Shown piece after piece: positions 23,952 through 32,111 of a stretch of 37,309 bases of DNA (position 1 is the stretch's first letter; each line of letters begins with the position of its first letter). The position numbers were made by a program, and so were the translations under genes. The DNA comes from Clostridium sp. MCC353 (GTDB lineage Bacteria; Bacillota; Clostridia; Lachnospirales; Lachnospiraceae), in assembly GCF_018785315.1 (NCBI RefSeq), contig NZ_WQPN01000090.1, positions 1-37,309 of the forward strand. The letters are read 5' to 3'. Under the pieces are notes generated by a model. The model did no database searches. It saw nothing but the letters and a program-made list of their open reading frames with translations, and was not told the DNA's origin.

Positions 23952-23965
23952 GGAGGATTTGAATA

Positions 23966-24445
23966 ATGAAGGGATTTGTACATATCAGAATTGATGACCG
24001 TTTAATCCATGGACAGGTAGCCACACGCTGGTCAACCGGTTTGAGAGTGAACCGTATTATGGTAATTGATGATAAGGTGGCGGCAAATGACGATGAAAAG
24101 ACAATTTTGCGCATGGCTGCTCCGGCAGGAGTGAATACTTCCATTCTGCCCTTTGAAAAAGCGGTCGCCAACATTAAAAATGGAAATTACGACGGACAGA
24201 GGGTTATGCTGATCGTGAAAACACCGGAAATCCTGGTTCGCATGATGAAAGAGGGCGTGAATCTTCTTCCGGTTAACATCGGCAATCTTTCCAACCGTCC
24301 GGGAACCACCCAGTATAAGAAATCTGTCAGCATGACGCCTGCGGAGAGGGAAGCCGTGGACCAGCTTCTGGCAGCAGGAATCAGAGTAACGGCCCAGATG
24401 GTGCCGGATGATCCTGAAACGAGTATTGAAGCATTTTTGAAATAA
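23966..24445 (+). CDS. PTS mannose-family IIB component
   Basis: A 159-residue cytoplasmic phosphotransferase. The phosphoryl-accepting residue is H15 in DDRLIHGQVATRW. Other family marks are MVIDDKVAANDDEKTILRMA and PVNIGNLSNRPGTT. It phosphorylates the incoming sugar during transport. AAGGAGG lies upstream. It is followed by a hairpin and 16-bp repeats (24446-24496) before the glycosidase genes. Confidence 0.93.
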   Translation: MKGFVHIRIDDRLIHGQVATRWSTGLRVNRIMVIDDKVAANDDEKTILRMAAPAGVNTSILPFEKAVANIKNGNYDGQRVMLIVKTPEILVRMMKEGVNLLPVNIGNLSNRPGTTQYKKSVSMTPAEREAVDQLLAAGIRVTAQMVPDDPETSIEAFLK

Positions 24446-24496
24446 GTTACGCAATATGGAAAGCTGCGTAACGCAGTATATGCGTAACGCAGTATT
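24446..24496. repeat. Intra-operon hairpin and 16-bp tandem repeat
   Basis: GTTACGCA (24446-24453) pairs with TGCGTAAC (24465-24472). Overlapping it, TGCGTAACGCAGTAT plus one base occurs twice in tandem (24465-24480 and 24481-24496). The GTAACGC core is the same as at the ends of the larger intergenic repeats. It separates the PTS genes from GH88 and may set their relative expression. Confidence 0.75.
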
Positions 24497-24529
24497 TGCG
24501 CAAAAATGCTCTGGCATGGAAGGATTAGT

Positions 24530-25690
24530 ATGAATTTAGAGAGAAATAAACAAATATTGCTGGAAAAATCCCAGCTTGTGGATGAGGATCTGGTTCAAGG
24601 GGAGCTGGACTGGATCTGTGAGAAGCTGGAGATCAACAGGAAGCGGTTCGGGGAGAATTTTCCTTCCGCATGTTCGGAACAGGGGCGTTACCGGATTAAG
24701 GGAAATGACGACTGGACCAATGGATTCTGGACGGGGATGCTGTGGATGGCTTATCTGCATACCGGTGAAAATAAGTTCAAAGAGCTGGCCTTCGCCAATG
24801 TGGAAAGCTTTCGGAAACGCCTTCGGGATCATTTTGTGCTGGATCACCATGATATCGGTTTTCTCTACAGCCCATCGGCAGTTGCCGGATACCGGATTAC
24901 CAGGGATGAGAAGATCGGGGAACTGATCATTCAGGCGGCGGACTGCCTGGCCGGGCGTTTTCAGAAAAAAGGTGGTTTCATCCAGGCGTGGGGAGCGCTG
25001 GATTGTGACCGGGAATACCGATTGATTATCGATTCCCTTTTGAACCTGCCTCTGCTTTATGAAGCGTACGGCATGACCGGAAATCTCTGTTATAAAGAAA
25101 TCGGGGACACTCATTATGACCGGGTGCTGCACAATATTGTGAGGCCGGATTATTCCACCTATCATACATTTTACTTCGATCCGGCGACCGGGCTTCCATC
25201 TCACGGGGCGACTCATCAGGGCTTTAAGGATGATTCCTGCTGGGCCAGGGGCCAGGCGTGGGCGATTCTGGGAATTCCCCTTCACGTGAGAAAAACGGAG
25301 GAAATGGGGGAACGGGAATGTTACGGCAGGATTACAGACTATTTCCTAAGCCGTCTTTCTGAGGAAGGAATCCCTTATTGGGATCTGATATTTACGGAAA
25401 ATGACCTGCAGCCCTATGACAGTTCTGCGCTGGCCATTGCCGCCTGCGGCCTTATGGAAGCGGAAGGCGCGGGATATTATGAACAGGCTGGAGCGCTGGC
25501 CAAGGGGATGACGGCGGTTCTGGCCGAAAACTGCACTTCAAGGAATAAAGACGCAGAAGGAATCCTTCTTCATGGCGTCTATGCATTTGCAGAAGGAAAA
25601 GGGATCAACCAGGCCAATCTTTGGGGAGATTATTACTATATGGAAGCCTTGATGAGGCTGAAAAAACCGGGTTGGGAGACGTTTTGGTAA
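24530..25690 (+). CDS. GH88 unsaturated glucuronyl hydrolase
   Basis: A 386-residue cytoplasmic enzyme of the (alpha/alpha)6 barrel type. It removes a 4,5-unsaturated uronic acid left on oligosaccharides by polysaccharide lyases. Family marks: DDWTNGFWTGMLW (about 60-72), HDIGFLY with catalytic D108, IIDSLLNLPLLY with D168, and GATHQGFKDDSCWARGQAW. The 60-residue spacing of the two Asp matches UGL enzymes. The start at 24530 has GGAAGGA upstream. Coupling to a mannose-family PTS resembles streptococcal glycosaminoglycan loci; hyaluronan or chondroitin disaccharides are likely substrates (inference). The alternative GH105 family is less consistent with these motifs. Confidence 0.88.
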   Translation: MNLERNKQILLEKSQLVDEDLVQGELDWICEKLEINRKRFGENFPSACSEQGRYRIKGNDDWTNGFWTGMLWMAYLHTGENKFKELAFANVESFRKRLRDHFVLDHHDIGFLYSPSAVAGYRITRDEKIGELIIQAADCLAGRFQKKGGFIQAWGALDCDREYRLIIDSLLNLPLLYEAYGMTGNLCYKEIGDTHYDRVLHNIVRPDYSTYHTFYFDPATGLPSHGATHQGFKDDSCWARGQAWAILGIPLHVRKTEEMGERECYGRITDYFLSRLSEEGIPYWDLIFTENDLQPYDSSALAIAACGLMEAEGAGYYEQAGALAKGMTAVLAENCTSRNKDAEGILLHGVYAFAEGKGINQANLWGDYYYMEALMRLKKPGWETFW

Positions 25691-25703
25691 GAGAGGAAAA
25701 GAC

Positions 25704-27470
25704 ATGAGTTCATTTGAGATAGGCAGAGAGTTTCTTTTAGACGGGAAACCGGTTAAGATTTTATCGGGAGCTGTACATTATTTCCGGATTGTGCCGGAAT
25801 ATTGGGAGGACTGTCTGTATCATTTAAAAGCCCTTGGATGCAACACGGTGGAAACTTATATCCCCTGGAATCTGCATGAGAAAGAGGAAGGGAGCTTTGA
25901 TTTTAAGGGAATAAAAGATGTGGGAGCGTTCCTTCGCCTGGCGCAGAAGATGGGCTTATACGCGATCGTCCGTCCCTCTCCGTATATCTGTGCGGAATGG
26001 GAATTCGGCGGCCTGCCTGCCTGGCTGCTCCGGTATGAGGGCATGAAGGTGAGAACCAACACTCCCTTATTCCTGGAAAAAGTGGAGAACTACTACAAAG
26101 CCCTGTTTCAAGTTCTCAACCCTTTGCAGATCACCAAAGGCGGCCCGGTCCTGATGATGCAGGTGGAAAATGAATACGGTTCCTTTGGAAATGACAAAGA
26201 GTATTTGAGACAGATCAAGCGGTTGATGCTGGAACAGGGGGTGGAAGTGCCTCTGTTTACCTCCGACGGTTCCTGGATGCAGGCTTTGGAAGCAGGAAGC
26301 CTGGTGGATGAAGATGTATTTGTAACGGCCAACTTCGGATCACGGTCTGATGAAAATCTGGATATGCTGGAGGCATTTTTTAAAAAGCATAACAAACAGT
26401 GGCCCCTCATGTGCATGGAATTCTGGGATGGCTGGTTTAACCGGTGGGGTGAGCCTATTGTGGAGAGAGAGGCGGATGAACTTGCCCGGGAGGCGGAATC
26501 GCTGCTGAAACGGGCCAGCATGAATCTGTATATGTTCCAGGGCGGCACCAATTTCGGATTTATGAACGGATGTTCGGCCAGGGATCATTTGGATCTGCCC
26601 CAGGTCACTTCCTATGATTATGGCGCGCCCATGACGGAATGGGGAGAAGCCGGAGAAAAGTTTGCGGCTTTGCAGCAGGCCATAAAGCGGGCGGTTCCTG
26701 AAGCATTTCAGGCAGAACCCAGAATCAGAAAGCAGATGGCTTATGGGGAAATTCCTGTAAAACGGAAGGTATCCCTGTTCGCTGCAGCGGATTCTCTGGC
26801 AAAAAAACAGCACAGTGAACATCCACTCACTATGGAAGAAGCGGGCAGCGGATATGGATATATGCTCTATCACAAAGAGGTGAAAGGCTATGACCAGAAT
26901 GAAAAGATCAAAATCGTAGAAGCCGCCGACCGGGTACAGCTTTTCGTAAACCACAGATGGTCGGCCACCCAGTATCAGGAAACATTGGGAAAAGATCTGG
27001 AAGTATATCTGGAAAAACAAAATTCCATCGATATCCTGGTGGAGAACATGGGCAGGGTCAATTACGGCTACAAACTGGTGGCGCCTACGCAGAAAAAGGG
27101 AATCCGGTCAGGCGTCCGGGTGGACATCCATTTTGAAAGCGGCTGGGATCAATATGCCCTGGATTTTGCCAATATAGAAAACCTGGACTTTTCAAAGGGA
27201 TGGGAAGAAGGGGTTCCCGCCTTTTATGAGTTTGAATGGGAAGCAGAGGAATGTGCGGATACATTTTTGGACTGCAGCCGGCTGGGAAAAGGCGTGGCCT
27301 TTGTAAATGGATTCCATCTGGGACGTTACTGGTCGGAAGGGCCCATCTGCTATCTGTACATACCGGGGCCGCTGCTGAAAAAGGGGAAGAACAGGATTGT
27401 GGTCTTTGAAACGGAAGGGGTGGCTGTGGAGAAGATTGAGTTGAAGGGGGAGGCTGTTTATAGAAGTTAG
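25704..27470 (+). CDS. GH35 beta-galactosidase (BgaC-like)
   Basis: A 588-residue cytoplasmic enzyme without signal peptide. The TIM barrel covers about residues 10-330 with SGAVHYFR, the acid/base E157 in QVENEYG, and nucleophile E239 in MEFWDGWF; beta-sandwich domains with an FVNGFHLGRYW segment follow. Bacterial GH35 enzymes of this size often cleave terminal beta-1,3-linked galactose, as in lacto-N-biose or Gal-beta1,3-GalNAc. In Streptococcus pneumoniae bgaC also adjoins a mannose-family PTS. It starts 13 bp after GH88, so the two act together on imported sugar. Confidence 0.92.
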   Translation: MSSFEIGREFLLDGKPVKILSGAVHYFRIVPEYWEDCLYHLKALGCNTVETYIPWNLHEKEEGSFDFKGIKDVGAFLRLAQKMGLYAIVRPSPYICAEWEFGGLPAWLLRYEGMKVRTNTPLFLEKVENYYKALFQVLNPLQITKGGPVLMMQVENEYGSFGNDKEYLRQIKRLMLEQGVEVPLFTSDGSWMQALEAGSLVDEDVFVTANFGSRSDENLDMLEAFFKKHNKQWPLMCMEFWDGWFNRWGEPIVEREADELAREAESLLKRASMNLYMFQGGTNFGFMNGCSARDHLDLPQVTSYDYGAPMTEWGEAGEKFAALQQAIKRAVPEAFQAEPRIRKQMAYGEIPVKRKVSLFAAADSLAKKQHSEHPLTMEEAGSGYGYMLYHKEVKGYDQNEKIKIVEAADRVQLFVNHRWSATQYQETLGKDLEVYLEKQNSIDILVENMGRVNYGYKLVAPTQKKGIRSGVRVDIHFESGWDQYALDFANIENLDFSKGWEEGVPAFYEFEWEAEECADTFLDCSRLGKGVAFVNGFHLGRYWSEGPICYLYIPGPLLKKGKNRIVVFETEGVAVEKIELKGEAVYRS

Positions 27471-27488
27471 AGGCATTTAGTTGTGAAG

Positions 27489-27720
27489 GTAACGCAGGAA
27501 AGCGGTGCGAGGCGGAGAGCGGAAGGCTGGTTTTCTCAGGCCGAGGTAATTAAATGCGGTTTTACAACAGGTAGTTTTGACATCAAATTTTAACATTAAA
27601 CCCCACATTAAACCCCGCATTAAACCCCGAAGGCATTTTCGAAAATGCCTTCGGGGTTTAATGTTAATTCCCACGTCATTTACATCAAATCTCCATGTCA
27701 ATTCTTCTCCATGGCGTTAC
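27489..27720. repeat. Intergenic repeat copy C, bounded by GTAACGC
   Basis: The 232-bp element has terminal inverted GTAACGC (27489-27495) and GCGTTAC (27714-27720); no target duplication was found. Inside, a 12-bp unit CATTAAACCCC plus A/G occurs three times in tandem (27594-27629). The last copy forms the left arm of a perfect 46-bp palindrome (27618-27663) centred on TTTTCGAAAA, which may terminate the PTS operon. CCACGTCATTTACATCAAATC follows as in copy B. Confidence 0.75.
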
Positions 27721-27802
27721 TCCTGCCAATACATTAATAAAGACAATCCCCCTAAATGGAATGAATACAGAAAAGGTTAAGAAAAACGTCATATCAGTTA
27801 AA

Positions 27803-27831
27803 TTGACAATATCGATAATCGATGTTATCCT
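27803..27831 (+). promoter_or_regulatory. padR promoter
   Basis: TTGACA (27803-27808), 17-bp spacer and TATCCT (27826-27831). The whole spacer and -10 lie within the left arm of the operator palindrome at 27808-27860. Confidence 0.7.
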
Positions 27832-27860
27832 GAAGTCAGGAAACATCGATTATCGATATT
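27808..27860. promoter_or_regulatory. Large PadR operator palindrome
   Basis: Left arm 27808-27832 and right arm 27837-27860 are complementary over 24 positions with one inserted base. Each arm contains an internal ATCGATAATCGAT-type inverted motif. It covers the padR promoter and ends 23 bp before the padR start codon, so autorepression is likely. The signal could also fold as an mRNA hairpin. Confidence 0.7.
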
Positions 27861-27883
27861 AATTGTACGAGGGGTGGCGGCTA

Positions 27884-28195
27884 ATGGCGAGAGAACAGTT
27901 TCAATCCCTGACGGAGCAGATGTATTATATCCTTCTGGCGTTGACGGAGGAACGGTGCGGCGTGGATATATCCCGGCAGGTGGGGGAGATTTCAGGGGAC
28001 AGGATACAGATAGGGCCCGGCACTCTATATGCTCTTTTGGAGAAATTTAAGGTATCAGGAATGATTGCGGAGACGGCAATGGAGGGGCGGAAGCGGTTTT
28101 ATAAGATAACTCCTTACGGACGCCGGGTTTTGAAAGAGGAATATGAGAGACTGAAAAAGCTGGTAGAGGAGGGAAAGCCCTATGTTGAATTATAA
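27884..28195 (+). CDS. PadR-family transcriptional regulator
   Basis: A 103-residue winged-helix regulator. It shows LTEQMYYILLALTEE, IGPGTLYALLEKF (the PadR recognition helix signature) and MEGRKRFYKITPYGRRVLKEE (wing and dimer helix). The ATG at 27884 has GAGGGGTGG upstream; the earlier TTG at 27863 is unlikely. It overlaps the DUF2812 gene by 14 bp. PadR-DUF2812 pairs are common in Firmicutes, where they often respond to membrane or antimicrobial stress. Confidence 0.92.
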   Translation: MAREQFQSLTEQMYYILLALTEERCGVDISRQVGEISGDRIQIGPGTLYALLEKFKVSGMIAETAMEGRKRFYKITPYGRRVLKEEYERLKKLVEEGKPYVEL

Positions 28196-29537
28196 GATGT
28201 CACTTTGGAGTTTCCAGGCAGATCAACTGGAGGCATTTGCTGAATATTTGGAACAGCAGGCGAAGAAGGGCTGGTTTATTGACTGCAAAAAGGCGGATAT
28301 CATACCGTTTCCTGTTTTCAGGCGGCGAAAACCAGGGAATAAACGGTATTCGGTTGTGATGATTCCTAATATTTCACAGTGGGATACGGACAATGACAGC
28401 CGTGTGGTGGAGTACCGCCAGATGTGTGAAGAATATGGCTGGGAATTTGTGGGCAGTTACAGGAAATTCCGGATTTTTTCATCGGAGAACCAGGATGCGG
28501 TTCCCATTGAAACAGATCCGAAGCTGTGGTTTGAAAATGTGGGGCGGGAACAGCTTACCAGAACCATTCCCTGCTATTTGGTTCTTCTTGTTCTGTTTGT
28601 GATCCAGAGCAGGAGCTTTACCAGAAATCCATCCTGGAACCTGGTAAATAATAATATGGTGGGAAGCTTTGCGGCTCAGATTCTGGCGGCAGTATCCATG
28701 GCGTTTTTAGCGGTGAAAAGTACCATCTGGTATGTGAGAACCCGGTCCAGATTAAATGCCGGGCGGCCGCTTAAAAAGGTGTCTTTGAAGAGCGTTAAGG
28801 TTTCTTCCGGCATTGTGATGGCCGCGATTCTGCTCATGATTGTTACCCTGTTCGGTACGGGGGGAAGCGTTAAAAAGCTGATATTGGGAGGAGTGATGTT
28901 TGCAGCGGTCATGGTGTCCATGGCTGTGTCCGGAGCCATTTTCCGGTTGGTTAAAAAGCGGGGAGAGGGATCGGATCAGGAGAATAATTTCGGTTATTTT
29001 GTGATCAGTTTTTTCAGTATATTATTGATGATAGGAATGTTAAATGTTGTTTTATTCAGGGTTTTTCCCGGAGGTCTAATAGAACGGGATGCGGTTTTTG
29101 AAGGTGAGACGGAGTTCCCTTTCGATCCGTCTGCATTCGGGTATGAATGGGACGACAGCCGCTATGCCAAAAACGATAGAAGTATTTTGGCCTCCCTTCA
29201 GAGCGGGGCGTATAAGAAGGCGGGAGAAGACGGGGAAAAAGGAAGGGTATCGATCAGCCTGTATACAGCCAGATACGACTGGGTTTATCATTGGCTCTAT
29301 GAGGATATGAAAGATTACTATGGAAATGCATATGTGGTCACAGGGCCGGAGATATCACGGCCATGCGATTTGACCGTTGAATATTACAAGTATGAGATTC
29401 CGGATGCGCAGACTGATAAACGATTTATCTATGTTGTGCAGAAGGGAAGCCATATTTTGAAGCTGAATTTCGATAAAAAAGATGATAAAGAACTTGTCAG
29501 CCATGTGTTGGAACAGTTTGAGGAGTGGAACGGATAG
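28182..29537 (+). CDS. DUF2812 domain-containing membrane protein
   Basis: A 451-residue protein. The N-terminal ~120 residues are the DUF2812 domain (EAFAEYLEQQAKKGWFIDC, YRQMCEEYGWEFVGSYRKF, FRIFSS), followed by membrane segments at about 130-148, 160-180, 205-224, 228-250 and 270-292. The C-terminal ~150 residues are soluble, with a repeated Tyr/Asp-rich strand pattern. It overlaps padR and is presumably controlled by it. The function of DUF2812 proteins is not established. Confidence 0.85.
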   Translation: MLNYKMSLWSFQADQLEAFAEYLEQQAKKGWFIDCKKADIIPFPVFRRRKPGNKRYSVVMIPNISQWDTDNDSRVVEYRQMCEEYGWEFVGSYRKFRIFSSENQDAVPIETDPKLWFENVGREQLTRTIPCYLVLLVLFVIQSRSFTRNPSWNLVNNNMVGSFAAQILAAVSMAFLAVKSTIWYVRTRSRLNAGRPLKKVSLKSVKVSSGIVMAAILLMIVTLFGTGGSVKKLILGGVMFAAVMVSMAVSGAIFRLVKKRGEGSDQENNFGYFVISFFSILLMIGMLNVVLFRVFPGGLIERDAVFEGETEFPFDPSAFGYEWDDSRYAKNDRSILASLQSGAYKKAGEDGEKGRVSISLYTARYDWVYHWLYEDMKDYYGNAYVVTGPEISRPCDLTVEYYKYEIPDAQTDKRFIYVVQKGSHILKLNFDKKDDKELVSHVLEQFEEWNG

Positions 29538-29840
29538 GGGATTTTCTATTTGGCGGCTATGGAGGAAGGAAAAATGACAGGCTTTATCAGTGTTCATATG
29601 AACCTCCTGCTCCATCACGCCGGGATGGTTGCTGAAATACAGGAGTTAATTGTCAGGCAAGACTACAGAGGGCAGAAGGTTGGCAAAGAATTGATTGAAA
29701 GGGCAGGAGAGATGGCGGTGCAAAAGGGCTGCATGCAGATTGAAGTATGCTGCAGCCGGAAGCGGAGCCGGGCTCATCATTTTTATGAATCCTGTGGGAT
29801 GAAGAACAGTCATTATAAATTCTGTATGCAGTTAAAATAA
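29538..29840 (+). pseudogene. 5'-truncated GNAT acetyltransferase remnant
   Basis: The reading frame opens right after the DUF2812 stop codon and reads GIFYLAAMEEGKMTGFISV, typical of the second strand of a GNAT fold. It continues to the acetyl-CoA loop VRQDYRGQKVGKELIERA and a C-terminal FYESCGM. The first ~45 residues of a normal ~145-residue protein are missing. Translation from ATG 29574 (behind GGAGGAAGG) would give only 88 residues without the substrate-side strands. A deletion fused the body of the gene to the DUF2812 end; a residual function cannot be excluded. Confidence 0.65.
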
Positions 29841-29859
29841 TCATAAATGAGGTAAGACT

Positions 29860-30390
29860 ATGAAAAAAATATTGGAAACAGACCGCCTTATACTGCGGGA
29901 AATGGAACAGACGGACTATGAAGCGTTGTGCCGAATGCTGCAGGACAGGGAAGTGATGTATGCTTATGAGCATTCATTTAGTGATGAAGAGGCCCATCAG
30001 TGGCTGGAACGCCAGATTCAGAGATACCGGGAATTTGGATATGGCCTTTGGGCGGTTGTGCTGAAGGTAGAAAACAGGATGGTTGGACAATGCGGTATAA
30101 CCCGGCAGGATTGTGATGGAAAGCAGGTTTTGGAAGTTGGATATCTGTTTGAAAAGGCGTATTGGCACCGGGGATATGCAACGGAGGCAGCCATTGCATG
30201 TAAAGAATATGCCTTTGATCAATTGGGGGCGGATGAAGTTTATTCCATCATCAGGGATAATAATGTGGCTTCCCAGAAGGTGGCGGAAAGAAATGGGATG
30301 GAGTGCAGGGGAATGTTTGTAAAGCATTATTATAATATGGATATGCCCCATCTGATTTTTTCAGTAAAGCAAAAGGCAGTGCAGGATTAA
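29860..30390 (+). CDS. GNAT N-acetyltransferase (RimJ/RimL type)
   Basis: A 176-residue cytoplasmic acetyltransferase. It begins LETDRLILREMEQTDYEAL, as in RimJ/RimL-like members, with VGYLFEKAYWHRGYATEA as the acetyl-CoA binding loop and IRDNNVASQKVAERNGM as the conserved helix-strand. The acceptor (ribosomal protein N-terminus, drug or small amine) is not readable from the sequence. It starts 20 bp after the GNAT remnant and is full length. Confidence 0.9.
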   Translation: MKKILETDRLILREMEQTDYEALCRMLQDREVMYAYEHSFSDEEAHQWLERQIQRYREFGYGLWAVVLKVENRMVGQCGITRQDCDGKQVLEVGYLFEKAYWHRGYATEAAIACKEYAFDQLGADEVYSIIRDNNVASQKVAERNGMECRGMFVKHYYNMDMPHLIFSVKQKAVQD

Positions 30391-30402
30391 ATATATTTCC
30401 GA

Positions 30403-30431
30403 TTGACAGATTAGCAGGTATTTGATAAGAT
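30403..30431 (+). promoter_or_regulatory. Promoter of the MFS exporter gene
   Basis: A perfect TTGACA (30403-30408), 17-bp spacer and TAAGAT (30426-30431). Transcription would begin near 30438, leaving a 5' leader of about 250 nt before the MFS start codon. Confidence 0.7.
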
Positions 30432-30653
30432 GTGTTTAATTTATTGGAGAAATGGAGGGCATTTGATGTATTATTCAATTCGGTTAAGATAATTTACGAC
30501 ATTGCGGACAACCGTATGGCTGCGGTTTATTTGTTGTATTTATTTTACGAATTGCATGATGCATCCTATGCTCTTTTTCTGTGGAAAAATATTGCAGATG
30601 AAGACGTGGCGTGCGTTTTTGTCTGCATTTTTGTTTGGGAGGAAGAGAGTTTA

Positions 30654-30725
30654 ATGTGCCGTGTATTGCGGCAGAATGCGAGGAAATATGACAGAAAATA
30701 TAACACAAAATATGACACAAAATAA
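30654..30725 (+). CDS. Possible 23-codon leader peptide overlapping the MFS start
   Basis: A short ORF beginning MCRVLRQNARKYDRKY behind GGGAGGAAGAG. It is rich in Arg and Lys and ends at 30725, out of frame with and 38 bp inside the MFS gene (start 30688). Leader peptides of this kind control some drug-efflux genes by ribosome stalling. There is no independent evidence that it is translated. Confidence 0.3.
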   Translation: MCRVLRQNARKYDRKYNTKYDTK

Positions 30726-31908
30726 AAATTGGAAAAGTAAATTTTTTATGATTGCCGCAGGGCAGACCGTTTCTCTGATCGGCAGTTCGGTAGTGCAGTT
30801 TGCGCTGATCTGGTGGCTGGCCAGCGAGACTTCATCACCGCTTATGATGGCTATGTCCGGTATGGCGGCTTTTTTACCTCAGATATTCCTGGGGCCCTTT
30901 GCTGGGGTGTGGATTGACCGGTTAAAACGAAAATATGTGGTGATTGCCGCGGACTTATTCATCGGCGCCGCGGCCCTTATCTTTGCTGCAATCTTATGGT
31001 ACGGACATCCGCCCTATTGGGCCGCATGTCTGATTCTGGGCGTTCGGGCGCTGGGCGGAGTTTTCCATACGCCTGCGATTCAATCCATCATCCCTCAGCT
31101 TGTGCCGGCGGATAAGCTGATGAAAGCCAATGGATGGAGCCAGTTCATGCAGTCCGGCGCGTTTATGCTGGGGCCGGTTTTGGGAGCTGCGATGTATGCG
31201 GCGTTTCCGCTTCCGGTAATTCTTATTACTGATTTTGCCGGAGCCGCTGTGGCCAGCATTACGGTGGCTGTTGTGAAAATTCCGGAACCGGTTCATGAAA
31301 AACGTCAGGTTCCTCATTTTGTCAAGGAAATGAAAGAGGGGATTGGGATATTTAGAAGGGACAGGGAACTGATGAAGCTGACCATAGCATCGACGGTTGC
31401 CATGGTATTTTATCTGCCGCTGTCCACTTATTATCCGCTGATGTCCAGCAGCTATTTTCATGGAAATGCCTGGCATGGCAGTATTGTGGAATTGTGCTAT
31501 GCGATCGGCATGATGGTATCGGCAATCCTGTTCGGAAGTCTGGGAAAGTCTGATCATAAGATCAGGATTGTATATCTGGGTCTGGCCGGAATCGGAATTA
31601 CATGTGTTGTCAGCGGCCTGCTGCCTCCTGCCATGTGGGCCTGGGTGATTTTTGCCGCAGTCTGTGTTTTTATGGGCGGATTCTCCAATGTTTATAACAT
31701 TCCGTATATTGCTTATATGCAGGAAACGATTCCGGCCCAGGTTCAGGGCAGGGCATTTTCCCTGATCGGAAGTCTGATGTCCCTTGCTATGCCTGTAGGG
31801 CTTTTGGTATCCAGTCCGGTCGCCCAATTTTTCGGAGTGCCGGTATGGTTTTTGATTTCGGGGATTGGGATTCTTTTGACCGTCCTTATGTGCCGGATGA
31901 CCCGCTGA
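30688..31908 (+). CDS. MFS exporter (multidrug/macrolide-efflux type)
   Basis: A 406-residue inner-membrane transporter with 12 predicted membrane segments. Early landmarks SLIGSSVVQFALIWWLA and FLGPFAGVWIDRLKRKYVVI (loop 2-3 motif) match the MefA-like branch of MFS drug exporters. The centre has VPHFVKEMKEGIGIFRRDRELM, typical of the same group. The start at 30688 follows AGGAAAT closely; an alternative frame start at 30661 has a poor site. It has its own promoter and a long leader, so regulation by attenuation is possible. Confidence 0.88.
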   Translation: MTENITQNMTQNKNWKSKFFMIAAGQTVSLIGSSVVQFALIWWLASETSSPLMMAMSGMAAFLPQIFLGPFAGVWIDRLKRKYVVIAADLFIGAAALIFAAILWYGHPPYWAACLILGVRALGGVFHTPAIQSIIPQLVPADKLMKANGWSQFMQSGAFMLGPVLGAAMYAAFPLPVILITDFAGAAVASITVAVVKIPEPVHEKRQVPHFVKEMKEGIGIFRRDRELMKLTIASTVAMVFYLPLSTYYPLMSSSYFHGNAWHGSIVELCYAIGMMVSAILFGSLGKSDHKIRIVYLGLAGIGITCVVSGLLPPAMWAWVIFAAVCVFMGGFSNVYNIPYIAYMQETIPAQVQGRAFSLIGSLMSLAMPVGLLVSSPVAQFFGVPVWFLISGIGILLTVLMCRMTR

Positions 31909-31957
31909 GACCGTCTTCTCATCCGATATGCCGTTTTTTTACAGGCCATAAACGTTC

Positions 31958-31986
31958 TTGATTATTCAAACCATACGGTATAGAAT
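31958..31986 (+). promoter_or_regulatory. Promoter of the acylphosphatase gene
   Basis: TTGATT (31958-31963), 17-bp spacer and TAGAAT (31981-31986), about 125 bp upstream of the preferred start. Confidence 0.5.
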
Positions 31987-32111
31987 AAAAGGATCGGGAC
32001 AAATCTCCCACAAACTGTGACGCGCATCTGATGGAAAGCAATTTTCAAACACACTTTGGTGCAGGCAGCTTATCGTATCGCAGTTCAAGAAGTTCCGGCA
32101 TGGAGGATTCT

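Noticed and set aside
27489-27720. Copy C as a classical transposon with target duplication
   Set aside because: The flanking 8-mers do not match and the shared inverted ends are only 7 bp, so it is reported as a repeat and not a mobile element.
30432-30653. Upstream extension of the leader ORF before the MFS gene (GTG start at 30432)
   Set aside because: The start codon overlaps the -10 region of the promoter and lacks a ribosome site, so only the short 30654-30725 part is considered.
30994-31827. 277-residue minus-strand ORF opposite the MFS gene
   Set aside because: Composition is typical of an antisense shadow and no domain is visible.
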